A DNA stretch of 44,312 nucleotides from Eubacteriales bacterium (GTDB taxonomy: Bacteria; Bacillota; Clostridia; Saccharofermentanales; DTU023). The notes under the pieces are model-generated. The model was not told the DNA's origin. It was given only the letters and a program-made list of their open reading frames with translations, and ran no database searches. Below are positions 7,659 to 15,992 of this stretch, one piece after another; the stretch's first letter is position 1, and each line of letters starts with the position of its first letter. The DNA lies in NCBI GenBank assembly GCA_030537595.1, contig JAUNVR010000014.1, positions 1 to 44,312 on the forward strand, in the 5' to 3' direction. A program made the position numbers and the translations under genes.

Positions 7659-8513
7659 CTGATCTGCATAACGTTTTGCAGTCGGGGTCGCAGCTAAGCC
7701 ACCAAGAGCCGTCTCCCGTAGGGTAGCTGGCATGGCTTGACCAACTTTCCCCATCGCGACAATAACCTCATCCAAAGGAATCTTTGATTCAATTCCAGCT
7801 AGGGCAAGTTCGGCGGCTGAAAGTGCGTTCACGGCCCCCATTACATTGCGTTTTATACAGGGAATCTCAACCAAACCTGCGACTGGGTCACAAGCTAGTC
7901 CGAGGAGGTTTTTTAGAGCAATTGCAGCTGCATGCCCCGAAGCAGCTGGCGCACCACCAGCAGCCTCAACTAAGGCAAAAGCTGCCATTGCCGAGGCTGA
8001 TCCAACCTCTGCCTGACAACCACCAGCTGCACCGGAAAGGCTGGCTAAATTACCGATAATCCGCCCTAGATAACCGGCAGAAATTAGAAAGCGTTGTTGC
8101 GCCAAGCGAGATAATTTTAAATCTTCCGCGGCTGCTAAAAGCACAGCTGCGCAAGTCCCTGCTGAACCAGCTGTCGGAGTAGCACAAATTACACCCATCG
8201 CAGCATTACACTCATTAATTGCAATAGCTTTTGACATCACATTTAAAGTAAAGTCCGAAAGAATCCCACCGCTCTGCCTGTATTCAGCCAACTTTTTCGC
8301 ATCGCCACCTGATAATCCGGAATGAGAGAGCAGACCACTGAGGCCTCTTTCTGCCGAACTCTCCATCACTAAGAGCCGTTCCTCAAGAGCCCGATAGATC
8401 TCAGCTTCACTCATCTCCTCTTGACTTAGCTCTGCTGCCAAGGCGAGTTCCCAAAGCGCCTTTGACTCTTTTTCAGCAGCATCTAACCATGCTGCAAAAC
8501 TGTTATACTCCAC
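7602..8513 (-). CDS. sdaAA: L-serine dehydratase, iron-sulfur type, alpha subunit
   Basis: With the beta subunit upstream this converts L-serine to pyruvate and ammonia using a 4Fe-4S cluster, a catabolic step of anaerobes. The 303-residue protein has cysteines at 166, 208 and 219. Their 42- and 11-residue spacing matches the three cluster cysteines of the family. SGAAGGCQAEVGSASAMAA is the conserved core. The GTG at 8513 is preferred because AGGAG lies five to six bases upstream; a TTG at 8540 has no such site and would add an untypical N-terminus. The gene lies 68 bases after sdaAB. The 3' end is antisense to the helicase gene, and no terminator is seen there. Confidence 0.93.
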   Translation of the reverse strand: MEYNSFAAWLDAAEKESKALWELALAAELSQEEMSEAEIYRALEERLLVMESSAERGLSGLLSHSGLSGGDAKKLAEYRQSGGILSDFTLNVMSKAIAINECNAAMGVICATPTAGSAGTCAAVLLAAAEDLKLSRLAQQRFLISAGYLGRIIGNLASLSGAAGGCQAEVGSASAMAAFALVEAAGGAPAASGHAAAIALKNLLGLACDPVAGLVEIPCIKRNVMGAVNALSAAELALAGIESKIPLDEVIVAMGKVGQAMPATLRETALGGLAATPTAKRYADQLFNSTPAVDSSPETTSFD

Positions 8514-8581
8514 GAAAACTCCTACTTTCCTACTAGCCAACGCAAGGCTATCTAGATAAACACATGCCCAAAACTACTCAA

Positions 8582-9244
8582 TTAGGGACGCACATAAATT
8601 ACTTTAATCACTCCCGCTAGTGCTGAGAATTGTTGTATCAATTCTGGATCGATTATTTGATCACACTCCAAACTTAAAAGCGCCGTTTCTCCACGCTGCT
8701 TACGCGACAGCTCCATATGCGAAATATTCAGACTTCTCAAAGCCAGGCGCGAAGCTACTTCAGCCACAGTTCCAGCCCGATCCTGATGGAATAAAAGCAA
8801 GGTCCTTTTATCGCCAGAAATATTCAATTTAAAGCCATTGATTTCCCGGATTTCTACGGCTCCACCACCGACTGAAACGCCAAGCACTTCAACCGTATCA
8901 CGGTCTCCGCTTAATTTAATCCGAGCAGTATTAGGTTCTGGAACTTCTTCTTCAACTGCAGTAATACTTAAGCTTAGCCCCTGCTCCTCCGCCATTTGGA
9001 AGGCCTCAGGAATTCTTTCATCAAAGGTTGAGCAGCCTAAGATACCAGCGACAACAGCTAAGTCAGTGCCGTGGCCACGATAGGTATGAGCAAAAGAACC
9101 ATAAAAGCTGATTTCTGCAAGTTCTGCTGTGGCACCGTAAAGCGACCTGGCAACCTGACCAATCCTAACAGCACCGGCTGTATGCGATGATGAGGGACCG
9201 ACCATGATTGGTCCGATAATATCAAAGATCGAATTATAACTCAC
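8582..9244 (-). CDS. sdaAB: L-serine dehydratase, iron-sulfur type, beta subunit
   Basis: Regulatory/structural partner of SdaAA. The N-terminal domain has the family motif GPIMVGPSSSHTAGAVRIG. The C-terminal part (about 150-220) is an ACT domain, beginning RTLLLFHQDRAGTVAEVAS, that commonly binds serine. Its length of 220 residues is typical. It begins with GTG at 9244, overlapping the recO stop as GTGA, with AAGGAG five bases before it, so translation is probably coupled to recO. The pair forms the distal end of the era-recO operon, an unusual addition to a ribosome/repair cluster. Confidence 0.93.
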   Translation of the reverse strand: MSYNSIFDIIGPIMVGPSSSHTAGAVRIGQVARSLYGATAELAEISFYGSFAHTYRGHGTDLAVVAGILGCSTFDERIPEAFQMAEEQGLSLSITAVEEEVPEPNTARIKLSGDRDTVEVLGVSVGGGAVEIREINGFKLNISGDKRTLLLFHQDRAGTVAEVASRLALRSLNISHMELSRKQRGETALLSLECDQIIDPELIQQFSALAGVIKVIYVRP

Positions 9245-10044
9245 TCCAACTCCTTCTTAGCCCGCCCGGCTAAAGCCTCATGGGCGGCTTCTGTAAAACG
9301 CTCGAACTCACTAAGTAAACTATCCTTGCGATAGCTCTTGCCGAATAGCTCCTGCAGATAACGATCGACAAATTCGCCCAGTATTTTAGAATCTTTGGCA
9401 GTAATCTGCAAATTAAAAATCCGCTGCAGCGGAGCCGCACAGATTTCCTGACAAATTAATCTTAAGCTCTGATTTAAGCTAAAGTAACTACTCCCGTAAC
9501 TTAGACCGCGACAGTTAGAATCCAAGCAGAGTAAGCCACCTCGAGCAAAACTGAAATCTAGTCTATCCTCAAGTGGCTGATGACAGACGACACAGTCTTC
9601 CAACCAGGGCTTAAAGCCTAGTTCGCTTAATAAGCGCAGTGCAGCAATTGAAGCGTCAAGACGTGGGTTTGAACTGCGACTTAAAGCATAGAAACTATAG
9701 GCTAGTAATTCATAGATTCCCTGATCGCTCAGCCCCTCACGCACATTGTCGAGAACTAGTTCTGCTAAAAGGCTCGCTGCAGTTAAGCGCTCGACATCTT
9801 CCTGCAAGCCAGAAAAAGCCTCAATAATCGTTCCACCGTCCACATAATAACGATCGGCACGTTTACGCAAATCAAATTCAGCAAAGGTAAAAGGATTGTT
9901 TAAAGCTGATTTACCCGATTTTTTACCCAGGCGAGAGCCGGCAGTCAGGCGCCCATAATGCTTAGTATATAGCTCGAGCAGGCAAGCTTGCTCACCATAC
10001 CTCACCCGGCGGAGAACGAAAGCTTTGTCGATTATTTTGCCCAT
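9241..10044 (-). CDS. recO: DNA repair protein RecO
   Basis: RecO loads RecA onto SSB-coated single-stranded DNA with RecR and promotes strand annealing. The 267-residue protein has the N-terminal OB-fold (AFVLRRVRYGEQACLLELYT), a helical middle, and a zinc site of four cysteines at 151, 154, 173 and 178. It overlaps the era stop by one base (TAATG), as expected for the widely conserved era-recO pair. Sequence identity across the family is low, but context and zinc motif make the call firm. Confidence 0.93.
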   Translation of the reverse strand: MGKIIDKAFVLRRVRYGEQACLLELYTKHYGRLTAGSRLGKKSGKSALNNPFTFAEFDLRKRADRYYVDGGTIIEAFSGLQEDVERLTAASLLAELVLDNVREGLSDQGIYELLAYSFYALSRSSNPRLDASIAALRLLSELGFKPWLEDCVVCHQPLEDRLDFSFARGGLLCLDSNCRGLSYGSSYFSLNQSLRLICQEICAAPLQRIFNLQITAKDSKILGEFVDRYLQELFGKSYRKDSLLSEFERFTEAAHEALAGRAKKELE

Positions 10045-10952
10045 TACTTAAGCTCATCGGCATCGTAGCCCAATTGGCTTAGTTCCTCGAGTGATTCTCG
10101 CCACGCTTTACGCGGTTTTACAGTCAGGAACAAATCGACCTCACAGTCTAAAACTTCCTGAATGCGTTGTCTGGCACGGCTACCAATTTGCCGTATCTTC
10201 TGCCCTTCTCGGCCGAGGATCATTGGGCGATGTCGGACCTCTTCACAAACCACTGTGGCCTCAATTGATAGTTTCCCACTCTCGTTATGACTAAAATCTT
10301 CGATCCGAACTGCCGTACCATAGGGCAGCTCTTCATTTAATTCGAGTAATAAAGCTTCACGCAGCAATTCACGGGCTAAAACTCTTTCACTTTGATCTGT
10401 CCAGTCTGCCTCTGAATACAATTTTTCAGATTCTGGTAAAGCCTTTTTAATTTCCTCGAGCAAAATCTCTAGACCATCCTTAGTTTTTGCCGAAATCGGA
10501 ATAATCGCATTGAAGTCATAGGCCTTTGCATAGCAGTCGATTAAGGGAAGAATCTTCGCTTTTTCTGCGATATCGACCTTGTTAATTAAGAGAATTGATG
10601 GTTTACCTAGTCTTTTCAGCTGCTCTATAATCTGCCGTTCAATCTGATCAATTCTAGGCTTCCAGCCTGCTTCGATGATAAATACAATGACATCAGCTGT
10701 GCCTAAAGCCAAGGAAGCAGACTTTAACATATACCTATCGAGGAGATTTTTCGCCTCATGAAAACCTGGGGTATCTAAAAAAACCATCTGTGAATTCTGA
10801 TAGTCTAAGACCCCACGAATCATATTTCTGGTGGTTTGAGCCTTAGGCGTCGTAATGGCTAGGTCAAAGCCCAGTAAATTATTTAGAACTGTCGACTTAC
10901 CAACATTGGGACGACCAACTAAGGCAACATAACCCGCTTTAAATTCGCTCAT
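10044..10952 (-). CDS. era: GTPase Era
   Basis: Era binds the 3' end of 16S rRNA during 30S maturation. The 302-residue protein has G1 GRPNVGKST (13-21), G3 DTPGF, G4 NKVD and the G5 region SAKTKDG. It ends in a KH domain (about 205-280, with REGQKIRQIGSRARQ) that binds the rRNA. The ATG at 10952 follows GAGGAGAG by four bases. One base separates it from ybeY, which encodes a functional partner in rRNA processing. The cdd and dgkA genes that separate ybeY and era in Bacillus are absent. Confidence 0.97.
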   Translation of the reverse strand: MSEFKAGYVALVGRPNVGKSTVLNNLLGFDLAITTPKAQTTRNMIRGVLDYQNSQMVFLDTPGFHEAKNLLDRYMLKSASLALGTADVIVFIIEAGWKPRIDQIERQIIEQLKRLGKPSILLINKVDIAEKAKILPLIDCYAKAYDFNAIIPISAKTKDGLEILLEEIKKALPESEKLYSEADWTDQSERVLARELLREALLLELNEELPYGTAVRIEDFSHNESGKLSIEATVVCEEVRHRPMILGREGQKIRQIGSRARQRIQEVLDCEVDLFLTVKPRKAWRESLEELSQLGYDADELK

Positions 10953-10953
10953 C

Positions 10954-11481
10954 TTACTCTCCTCGACTTAAATTTAACTGCTTCATCACGATTCTTTGTA
11001 ATTCTCTCATCCGCTCTTCCTCTTTTAAATCTTGATGGTCAAAACCTAAAAGATGCAAGGTCCCGTGAACGGTCAAAAAAGCCAGCTCCCGCTCCAGGCT
11101 ATGACCGTAGTCCTCCGCCTGCTGACTGGCTCGGCTAGGGCAAATCACAATATCGCCGAGCAAGATTGTCAAAAACTCAGCTTCCGGATCAATAAAGAAA
11201 GGCGTCATTGCCTCCTCGGCAAGCTCACCCTCTCTAAAGTGTAATAAAGGAAATGAGAGCACATCGGTGACTCGATCAATTCCGCGCTGCTCTTGGTTCA
11301 GCTCGCGCATCTCCTCGGCAGACAGAAAGCTCAAATCAATACTGACATTAAATTCATTGTCGATTAGAAAACGGGCAAAATCCTTAACCGTATAAACCGC
11401 AGTTTCTGCAGCTTTAATCAAGAGCTCTTGCTGCTCCTTGCTGATCTTTTCAGCCTGATGAAAATTCAAGACTAGGGCCAA
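10954..11481 (-). CDS. ybeY: Endoribonuclease YbeY / rRNA maturation factor
   Basis: A zinc-dependent RNase involved in 16S rRNA 3'-end maturation and ribosome quality control. The metal site HGTLHLLGFDH gives H139, H143 and H149, exactly the UPF0054 signature. Length is 175 residues, slightly above average because of a short N-terminal helix. The start is TTG at 11481, two bases after the pgpH stop; AGAGG lies seven bases upstream. The order pgpH-ybeY-era-recO is a Firmicutes hallmark. Confidence 0.95.
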   Translation of the reverse strand: MALVLNFHQAEKISKEQQELLIKAAETAVYTVKDFARFLIDNEFNVSIDLSFLSAEEMRELNQEQRGIDRVTDVLSFPLLHFREGELAEEAMTPFFIDPEAEFLTILLGDIVICPSRASQQAEDYGHSLERELAFLTVHGTLHLLGFDHQDLKEEERMRELQRIVMKQLNLSRGE

Positions 11482-11483
11482 TT

Positions 11484-13592
11484 TTATTCCTCTTTCTCCG
11501 GTTCAGGATACTTAATCCGCTCATGGAAGTGACCGGAGTAAACCTGGAGGAAAGCTTGCAAGATCAGCTCTATATCCGCAAAAGACAGTCCCGATTTTAC
11601 TAATTGGTTCTGGTCAATTTTGATTCTAAAGATATCCCGCATCAAACTTTCCGCTTCTTCTAGATTATCAATCCCGGCACTCTTCATTGCTGCCTCAGTT
11701 GAGTCAGCTAACATTACAACTGCCGATTCCCGGGTTGAAGGCAGTGGCGTATGGTAGCGCCAATCATCCTTATTCGGCTCAGGTAGGCCCTGCTCCTTAG
11801 CCTCCTCTTTGGCCTTGTGATAAAAGTACTGAAGCAAGGTGGTGCCATGGTGCTCATGGGCAATTTGTAAAACTGGAATTGGTAAGCGATACTTCCGCCC
11901 CATCTCCAAGCTGGCCTCAGGATGTCGGGTAATTATCTCGTAACTTTCACGAGCTGAGATCTGGTCATGTGGATTAACATTGACCTGGTTTTCCGTGAAG
12001 TATAAGGGGTTTTCCAATTTACCAACATCGTGGTAATAGGCGCCGACTCGACAAATCAGCGCATTTGCCCCAATTGCTTCTGCTGCACTGTCGGCTAAGT
12101 TCGCAACCATCATCGAGTGTTGGGAAGTTCCTGGCGCCTCTAAGAATAAACGCTTTAACAAAGGATGCCCAGGTTGCGACAAGTCAATCAGGCGCAGCGG
12201 TGATACCGCGTTGAAGAGGAATTCAAATAGTGGCATCAGGCCAATTGCCGCAACCACGGAAACTAAGGCTGAAATAACTGTGGTCGCAATCGAAATTGAG
12301 ACGACTTGCCAACTCTCCCGATTGAGTAATGAGAAGGCAAAGGTACTAAAGATATTCACAAGCACAGTGCCGAGAATTAGCTTGGCAAAGCTGTCTTGCT
12401 TGGTTACCCCACGAGTCAATGCAGCTGCAACTAAGATGCCGCAGGCTGCAACCACAAAAAACTTCGCATTGAAAGCTGTAAAGGGCAAGACTAGTAATAA
12501 TAGCCCAGTGCTCATTACAACAGAAAGCTCAAAGCCAAAGTAAGCAGCCAAAACAACCGTAGTAAAATAGACCGGCGGAGCCAAGTTATAATACTTACCG
12601 AGGTAGGCAGAAATCAGGAAAGGTATGTACAGGGCAATAAATAAAACCAGATACATCCGGTTATAATGCGTAGCATCTTTTCTCCGTGCTAAGAGATAGA
12701 AGACTGCAATTAAAACAATCGTAAAGACGTAAACTGCCTCACCTGCTAGCTGACGCCAGTCTGGATCGGAGCTTGAACTAAGATTCAAGTCGCTTAATAA
12801 GCGGAGCTTTTCTGGGGTGACAATATCACCTTGAGAAATAATTCTGGTGCCACGGTTAATTAGAATTGGATTTGCTTTGACCGCCTCATAAGCATCTTGC
12901 CTGGCGTTATCAGTTGCTTCCTGATTAAACTTTACATTAGCCTCTAATAAGAGTCTGAGCATGGCTTGAACGTGGTCAATGTCCTCACGATAAAACTCTT
13001 CCTTTTCATCGAGGAGAGCAACTTGGCGGTTGATTGATTCCTGCAAGCGCTTTTGGTCCAAGGGCTCTTTCATAATAACCACTGCAGCGTTTAGAAGATG
13101 GGACTTAAAGGAGCTAAAATGTTCTGCATCTTGCTCTAAAAGAGCCCGAACTCGATCGACTTCAAAGGGCAGCTCGAAGTTCTGTGAAAGAGCTGAGATT
13201 AACTGAGCTGAAGCCCGAGAAAAGTCTGCTGAACTCGGCTTCTTTCTCTTTCCGTCCTCAAGCCCATATAAGTCGTTGCGCTTCTCATTAACAATCTCCA
13301 GAAAGCTTCGGACGCGATTTACAGCCTGAGTGGAGATCGTATCCGAGACATACATTTTATTGGCAACTTGTAACTTCGCCTCCTGGGCTCGCCTTTCCGT
13401 AGCCTCTACGTCAATGACTGAGCGCGGTGCTTCTATATCGTATGGCGAAACGTCATTTAACTTCAGGTCATAAGTTTTTGGTTTAGAGCCAAAATGTAAA
13501 GGCAAGAGAATCAATCCCCAGACTAAAAGTAAGATTAGGATGATTCGCATAATGCTTTTACGATCATATTTAGGTAATAGTTCCCTAGTCAT
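11484..13592 (-). CDS. pgpH: PgpH-family 7TM-HD cyclic-di-AMP phosphodiesterase
   Basis: The family hydrolyses the second messenger c-di-AMP at the membrane. The 702-residue protein has an N-terminal membrane anchor (about 16-34), a large extracytoplasmic 7TMR-HDED domain (about 40-275) and a cluster of about seven hydrophobic segments (285-465). A cytoplasmic HD domain follows, with H492, HD at 521-522, HH at 581-582 and a later Asp in VVMLADST. The metal-binding residues appear intact. The start overlaps the phoH stop by one base, with AAGGAG six bases upstream. Substrate specificity is taken from Listeria PgpH and is not proven here. Confidence 0.93.
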   Translation of the reverse strand: MTRELLPKYDRKSIMRIILILLLVWGLILLPLHFGSKPKTYDLKLNDVSPYDIEAPRSVIDVEATERRAQEAKLQVANKMYVSDTISTQAVNRVRSFLEIVNEKRNDLYGLEDGKRKKPSSADFSRASAQLISALSQNFELPFEVDRVRALLEQDAEHFSSFKSHLLNAAVVIMKEPLDQKRLQESINRQVALLDEKEEFYREDIDHVQAMLRLLLEANVKFNQEATDNARQDAYEAVKANPILINRGTRIISQGDIVTPEKLRLLSDLNLSSSSDPDWRQLAGEAVYVFTIVLIAVFYLLARRKDATHYNRMYLVLFIALYIPFLISAYLGKYYNLAPPVYFTTVVLAAYFGFELSVVMSTGLLLLVLPFTAFNAKFFVVAACGILVAAALTRGVTKQDSFAKLILGTVLVNIFSTFAFSLLNRESWQVVSISIATTVISALVSVVAAIGLMPLFEFLFNAVSPLRLIDLSQPGHPLLKRLFLEAPGTSQHSMMVANLADSAAEAIGANALICRVGAYYHDVGKLENPLYFTENQVNVNPHDQISARESYEIITRHPEASLEMGRKYRLPIPVLQIAHEHHGTTLLQYFYHKAKEEAKEQGLPEPNKDDWRYHTPLPSTRESAVVMLADSTEAAMKSAGIDNLEEAESLMRDIFRIKIDQNQLVKSGLSFADIELILQAFLQVYSGHFHERIKYPEPEKEE

Positions 13593-14545
13593 TATCTTCT
13601 CCTTCGCCCTTCAAATTTCTCATAGGCGAGAATTATCTGCTGAACCATCTGATTTCTAACCACATCACGTGAAGTTAAACGCACAAAGGCAATTCCTTCA
13701 ACATTAGCTAAAACTTTCTGTGCTTCGAGTAGGCCTGAACGCTTATCTCGAGGTAAATCTATTTGGGTAATATCTCCAGTTACGACAACCTTTGAATGGA
13801 AGCCCATCCTGGTTAAAAACATCTTCATCTGCTCTGGGCTCGTATTTTGCGCCTCATCTAGGATGATAAAGGCATCATCTAAGGTTCGCCCACGCATATA
13901 TGCCAGAGGCGAGATCTCTATCGTGCCCCGCTCCTGCAATTTGAAATATTGCTCAGGCCCCAGAAAATCTCGCAAAGCATCATGTAAAGGTCGCATATAG
14001 GGGTCTAGTTTGCTCTGCAAATCCCCAGGCAAGAAACCCAGCTTCTCACCTGCCTCGACCGCTGGTCGAGTCAGAATAATCCGGGAGACCTCCTGTGCCC
14101 TTAGGGCTTTGACAGCCATTGCAACAGCCAAATATGTCTTGCCTGTGCCAGCGGGACCGACGGCAAAACTTACATCGTGCTTAGCAATTGCTTCCAGATA
14201 CTTCTTTTGCCCCTTGGTTTTTGAATAAATTGGTCTACCCTTAGCCGTGACGGAAACAAAGTCCGGTTGAAAACCCCCGCTATCTTCCGCCGTTGCCAAG
14301 GAAATCATATACTTCAATCTCTGCTCGTCAACCTCTTCCGCACGTGTCGAGGCATCTTTAAGCTGTTGGTAAATCGCCAAAGCTTGCTCCGTGCCCTGAA
14401 GCTCGCCACGAACCGTCAAACCATCAACCGTAATTTCGGTGCAGGTCGAAAAGGCAGCATCAACTAGCCGTGCATTTTCGTTGAGACTACCGAGGATTGT
14501 CTGAGCCTCCTGTGGGCTCTCTAAGCTCATTGTGCGTGTAATCAT
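13592..14545 (-). CDS. phoH: PhoH-family ATPase
   Basis: A cytoplasmic P-loop protein related to the helicase core, often linked to RNA metabolism and found next to ybeY in many bacteria; its exact activity is unresolved. Walker A is GPAGTGKT (130-137) and Walker B contains DEAQ (230-233), with the family segment TRPAVEAGEKLGFLPGD between. The chosen start is the ATG at 14545, four bases after the rluD stop. An in-frame ATG at 14569 would lie inside rluD. Neither has a clear ribosome-binding site. A TGnTATAAT box ends seven bases before the chosen ATG, so a leaderless mRNA is possible. Sporulation genes yqfC/yqfD, usual upstream neighbours in Bacillus, are missing. Confidence 0.9.
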   Translation of the reverse strand: MITRTMSLESPQEAQTILGSLNENARLVDAAFSTCTEITVDGLTVRGELQGTEQALAIYQQLKDASTRAEEVDEQRLKYMISLATAEDSGGFQPDFVSVTAKGRPIYSKTKGQKKYLEAIAKHDVSFAVGPAGTGKTYLAVAMAVKALRAQEVSRIILTRPAVEAGEKLGFLPGDLQSKLDPYMRPLHDALRDFLGPEQYFKLQERGTIEISPLAYMRGRTLDDAFIILDEAQNTSPEQMKMFLTRMGFHSKVVVTGDITQIDLPRDKRSGLLEAQKVLANVEGIAFVRLTSRDVVRNQMVQQIILAYEKFEGRRRR

Positions 14546-14549
14546 AGAA

Positions 14550-15518
14550 CTAATTATAGCACCCTTCATTTTCTAATAGCAGAGGAGGTAAAGCTGCCTT
14601 TAAATCCAGCTGATCAAGTAAGTCCATAAAGTCTGCTGGCGGCGGCAGCCAAAAGTCCATTTCTTTTCCACTAATCGGATGTTTAAAGCGGAGGTGATAG
14701 GCGTGAAGAGCCATGAATTGAGCATCCAAAGCGTGCTTTGGCGCGTATAATTCATCCCCCCAGATCGGGCAATTTAAAGCCTTCAAATGAACTCTAATTT
14801 GGTGCGTACGACCAGTTTCCAAACTACAGGATAAAAGGCTGTAGCGCCCCGTGCTAGAAAGGCTCCGATAGTGAGTGATTGCCTCCCGGCCATCAGGACG
14901 ACAGCAAAAGCTAGTCGGACGCTGCGGATTGCGCCCTATTTTGTAGCGAATTTCACCCTCAGCAGTGGGTGGCTGACCACAGACTAAAGCGAGGTACTCG
15001 CGAACAACTGTGCGCTTCATAAACTGCTCTTTAAGCTTTAAATAAGCAGACTGATCCTTCACTAAAACTAAGGCGCCGGAGGTTCCTTGATCGAGGCGAT
15101 GAACTAAACCCTCACGCCCCTTTTCTCCCGCTTCAGCTTTCTTCCCTAAATAGAGTCTTAACCAATCAATCAAACTGTTATCAGGCTGCCTTACACCAGG
15201 ATGGCAGATTAAGCCGCGCGGCTTATTAACGAGCAGTAAATAAGCGTCCTCGTAAAGGATCTTCACCCCATAGTCAGAAAGTTCGAGGCTCGGCTTCAGC
15301 TCAGCTTCGGGAGCTTTTAAATAGATCTCTACGCTGGCAGCTAAAGGGGCTTTAAACGACGCTTTAACTATTTTCCCATCAAGCTTCACCTGAGCATTTT
15401 TGAAGCAGTCAGCAATTTCATTACGTGGAAGCTTTAATCTGCGCGCCAAGACCTTATCTAAGCGCTGATCAGCTTCCTCTGCCTCGATTTGTAATTTTTT
15501 AAGCGAATAACCTTGCAT
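14550..15518 (-). CDS. rluD: RluA/RluD-family ribosomal RNA pseudouridine synthase
   Basis: Isomerises uridines to pseudouridine in large-subunit rRNA. The 322-residue protein has an N-terminal S4-like RNA-binding domain (about 15-75) and the catalytic motif HRLDQGTSG with D143. The later segment SLETGRTHQIRVHLKAL is also typical. It follows lspA by three bases, the same neighbourhood as ylyB in Bacillus, so the RluD-type assignment is likely, but the target sites cannot be read from sequence. It is a paralogue of the plus-strand gene at 19552. Confidence 0.92.
   Translation of the reverse strand: MQGYSLKKLQIEAEEADQRLDKVLARRLKLPRNEIADCFKNAQVKLDGKIVKASFKAPLAASVEIYLKAPEAELKPSLELSDYGVKILYEDAYLLLVNKPRGLICHPGVRQPDNSLIDWLRLYLGKKAEAGEKGREGLVHRLDQGTSGALVLVKDQSAYLKLKEQFMKRTVVREYLALVCGQPPTAEGEIRYKIGRNPQRPTSFCCRPDGREAITHYRSLSSTGRYSLLSCSLETGRTHQIRVHLKALNCPIWGDELYAPKHALDAQFMALHAYHLRFKHPISGKEMDFWLPPPADFMDLLDQLDLKAALPPLLLENEGCYN
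14553..14561 (-). promoter_or_regulatory. Extended -10 promoter inside the end of rluD
   Basis: Minus-strand TGCTATAAT (14561-14553) overlaps the last three sense codons of rluD and sits seven bases before the phoH ATG at 14545. The TG motif can replace a -35 box, none of which is recognisable. Transcription would begin next to the phoH start. Confidence 0.5.
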
Positions 15519-15521
15519 AGA

Positions 15522-15992
15522 CTACTCTGCCACTAGCTCATTAAATTCATCCTGCTTAAAGAGAATTAGCACGAAGAGATAAACTGCAGCCAGAGAAATT
15601 GCCGTATCCGCCAGATTGAAGTTGGGAAAGTTATAGCTGCCGAATTTAAAGGCCAAAAAGTCCACCACCTCAGCAAATAATAGGCGGTCAATCAGATTGC
15701 CCACGGCACCTCCCAATAGGATGCGGATGGCTAAATACAAATGCTTAGATTTAATCTTACGAGAGTAAAAGAAAAGCAGAACGGCCACAATTAGAGAAAT
15801 CCCGCTCAAAAGATAAATCCCCCAGCTATGCTCACTCAAAAAACCCCAAGCGGCTCCCTTATTACGACTTTGCTGCAATTTAAAAAAGCCGGGTATAATA
15901 AGTATTTCTGTACCCAAAGGTAGGAATTTACGGACTAAGAACTTGCTGAGCTGATCTAAGGCAACGATGATCCAGCTGATGTATTTTGCCAT
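15522..15992 (-). CDS. lspA: Lipoprotein signal peptidase II
   Basis: A membrane aspartyl protease that removes the signal peptide of prolipoproteins after lipidation. The 156-residue protein has four hydrophobic segments and the catalytic aspartates D102 (GNLIDR) and D129 (NLADTAIS). D13 (ALDQLSK) and N44 (NKGAAWG) are also conserved. It begins inside the 3' end of the upstream lipoprotein gene (37-base overlap, different frame), with AAGGAG eight bases before the ATG. Its substrate and its processing enzyme are thus probably translated together. Confidence 0.95.
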   Translation of the reverse strand: MAKYISWIIVALDQLSKFLVRKFLPLGTEILIIPGFFKLQQSRNKGAAWGFLSEHSWGIYLLSGISLIVAVLLFFYSRKIKSKHLYLAIRILLGGAVGNLIDRLLFAEVVDFLAFKFGSYNFPNFNLADTAISLAAVYLFVLILFKQDEFNELVAE

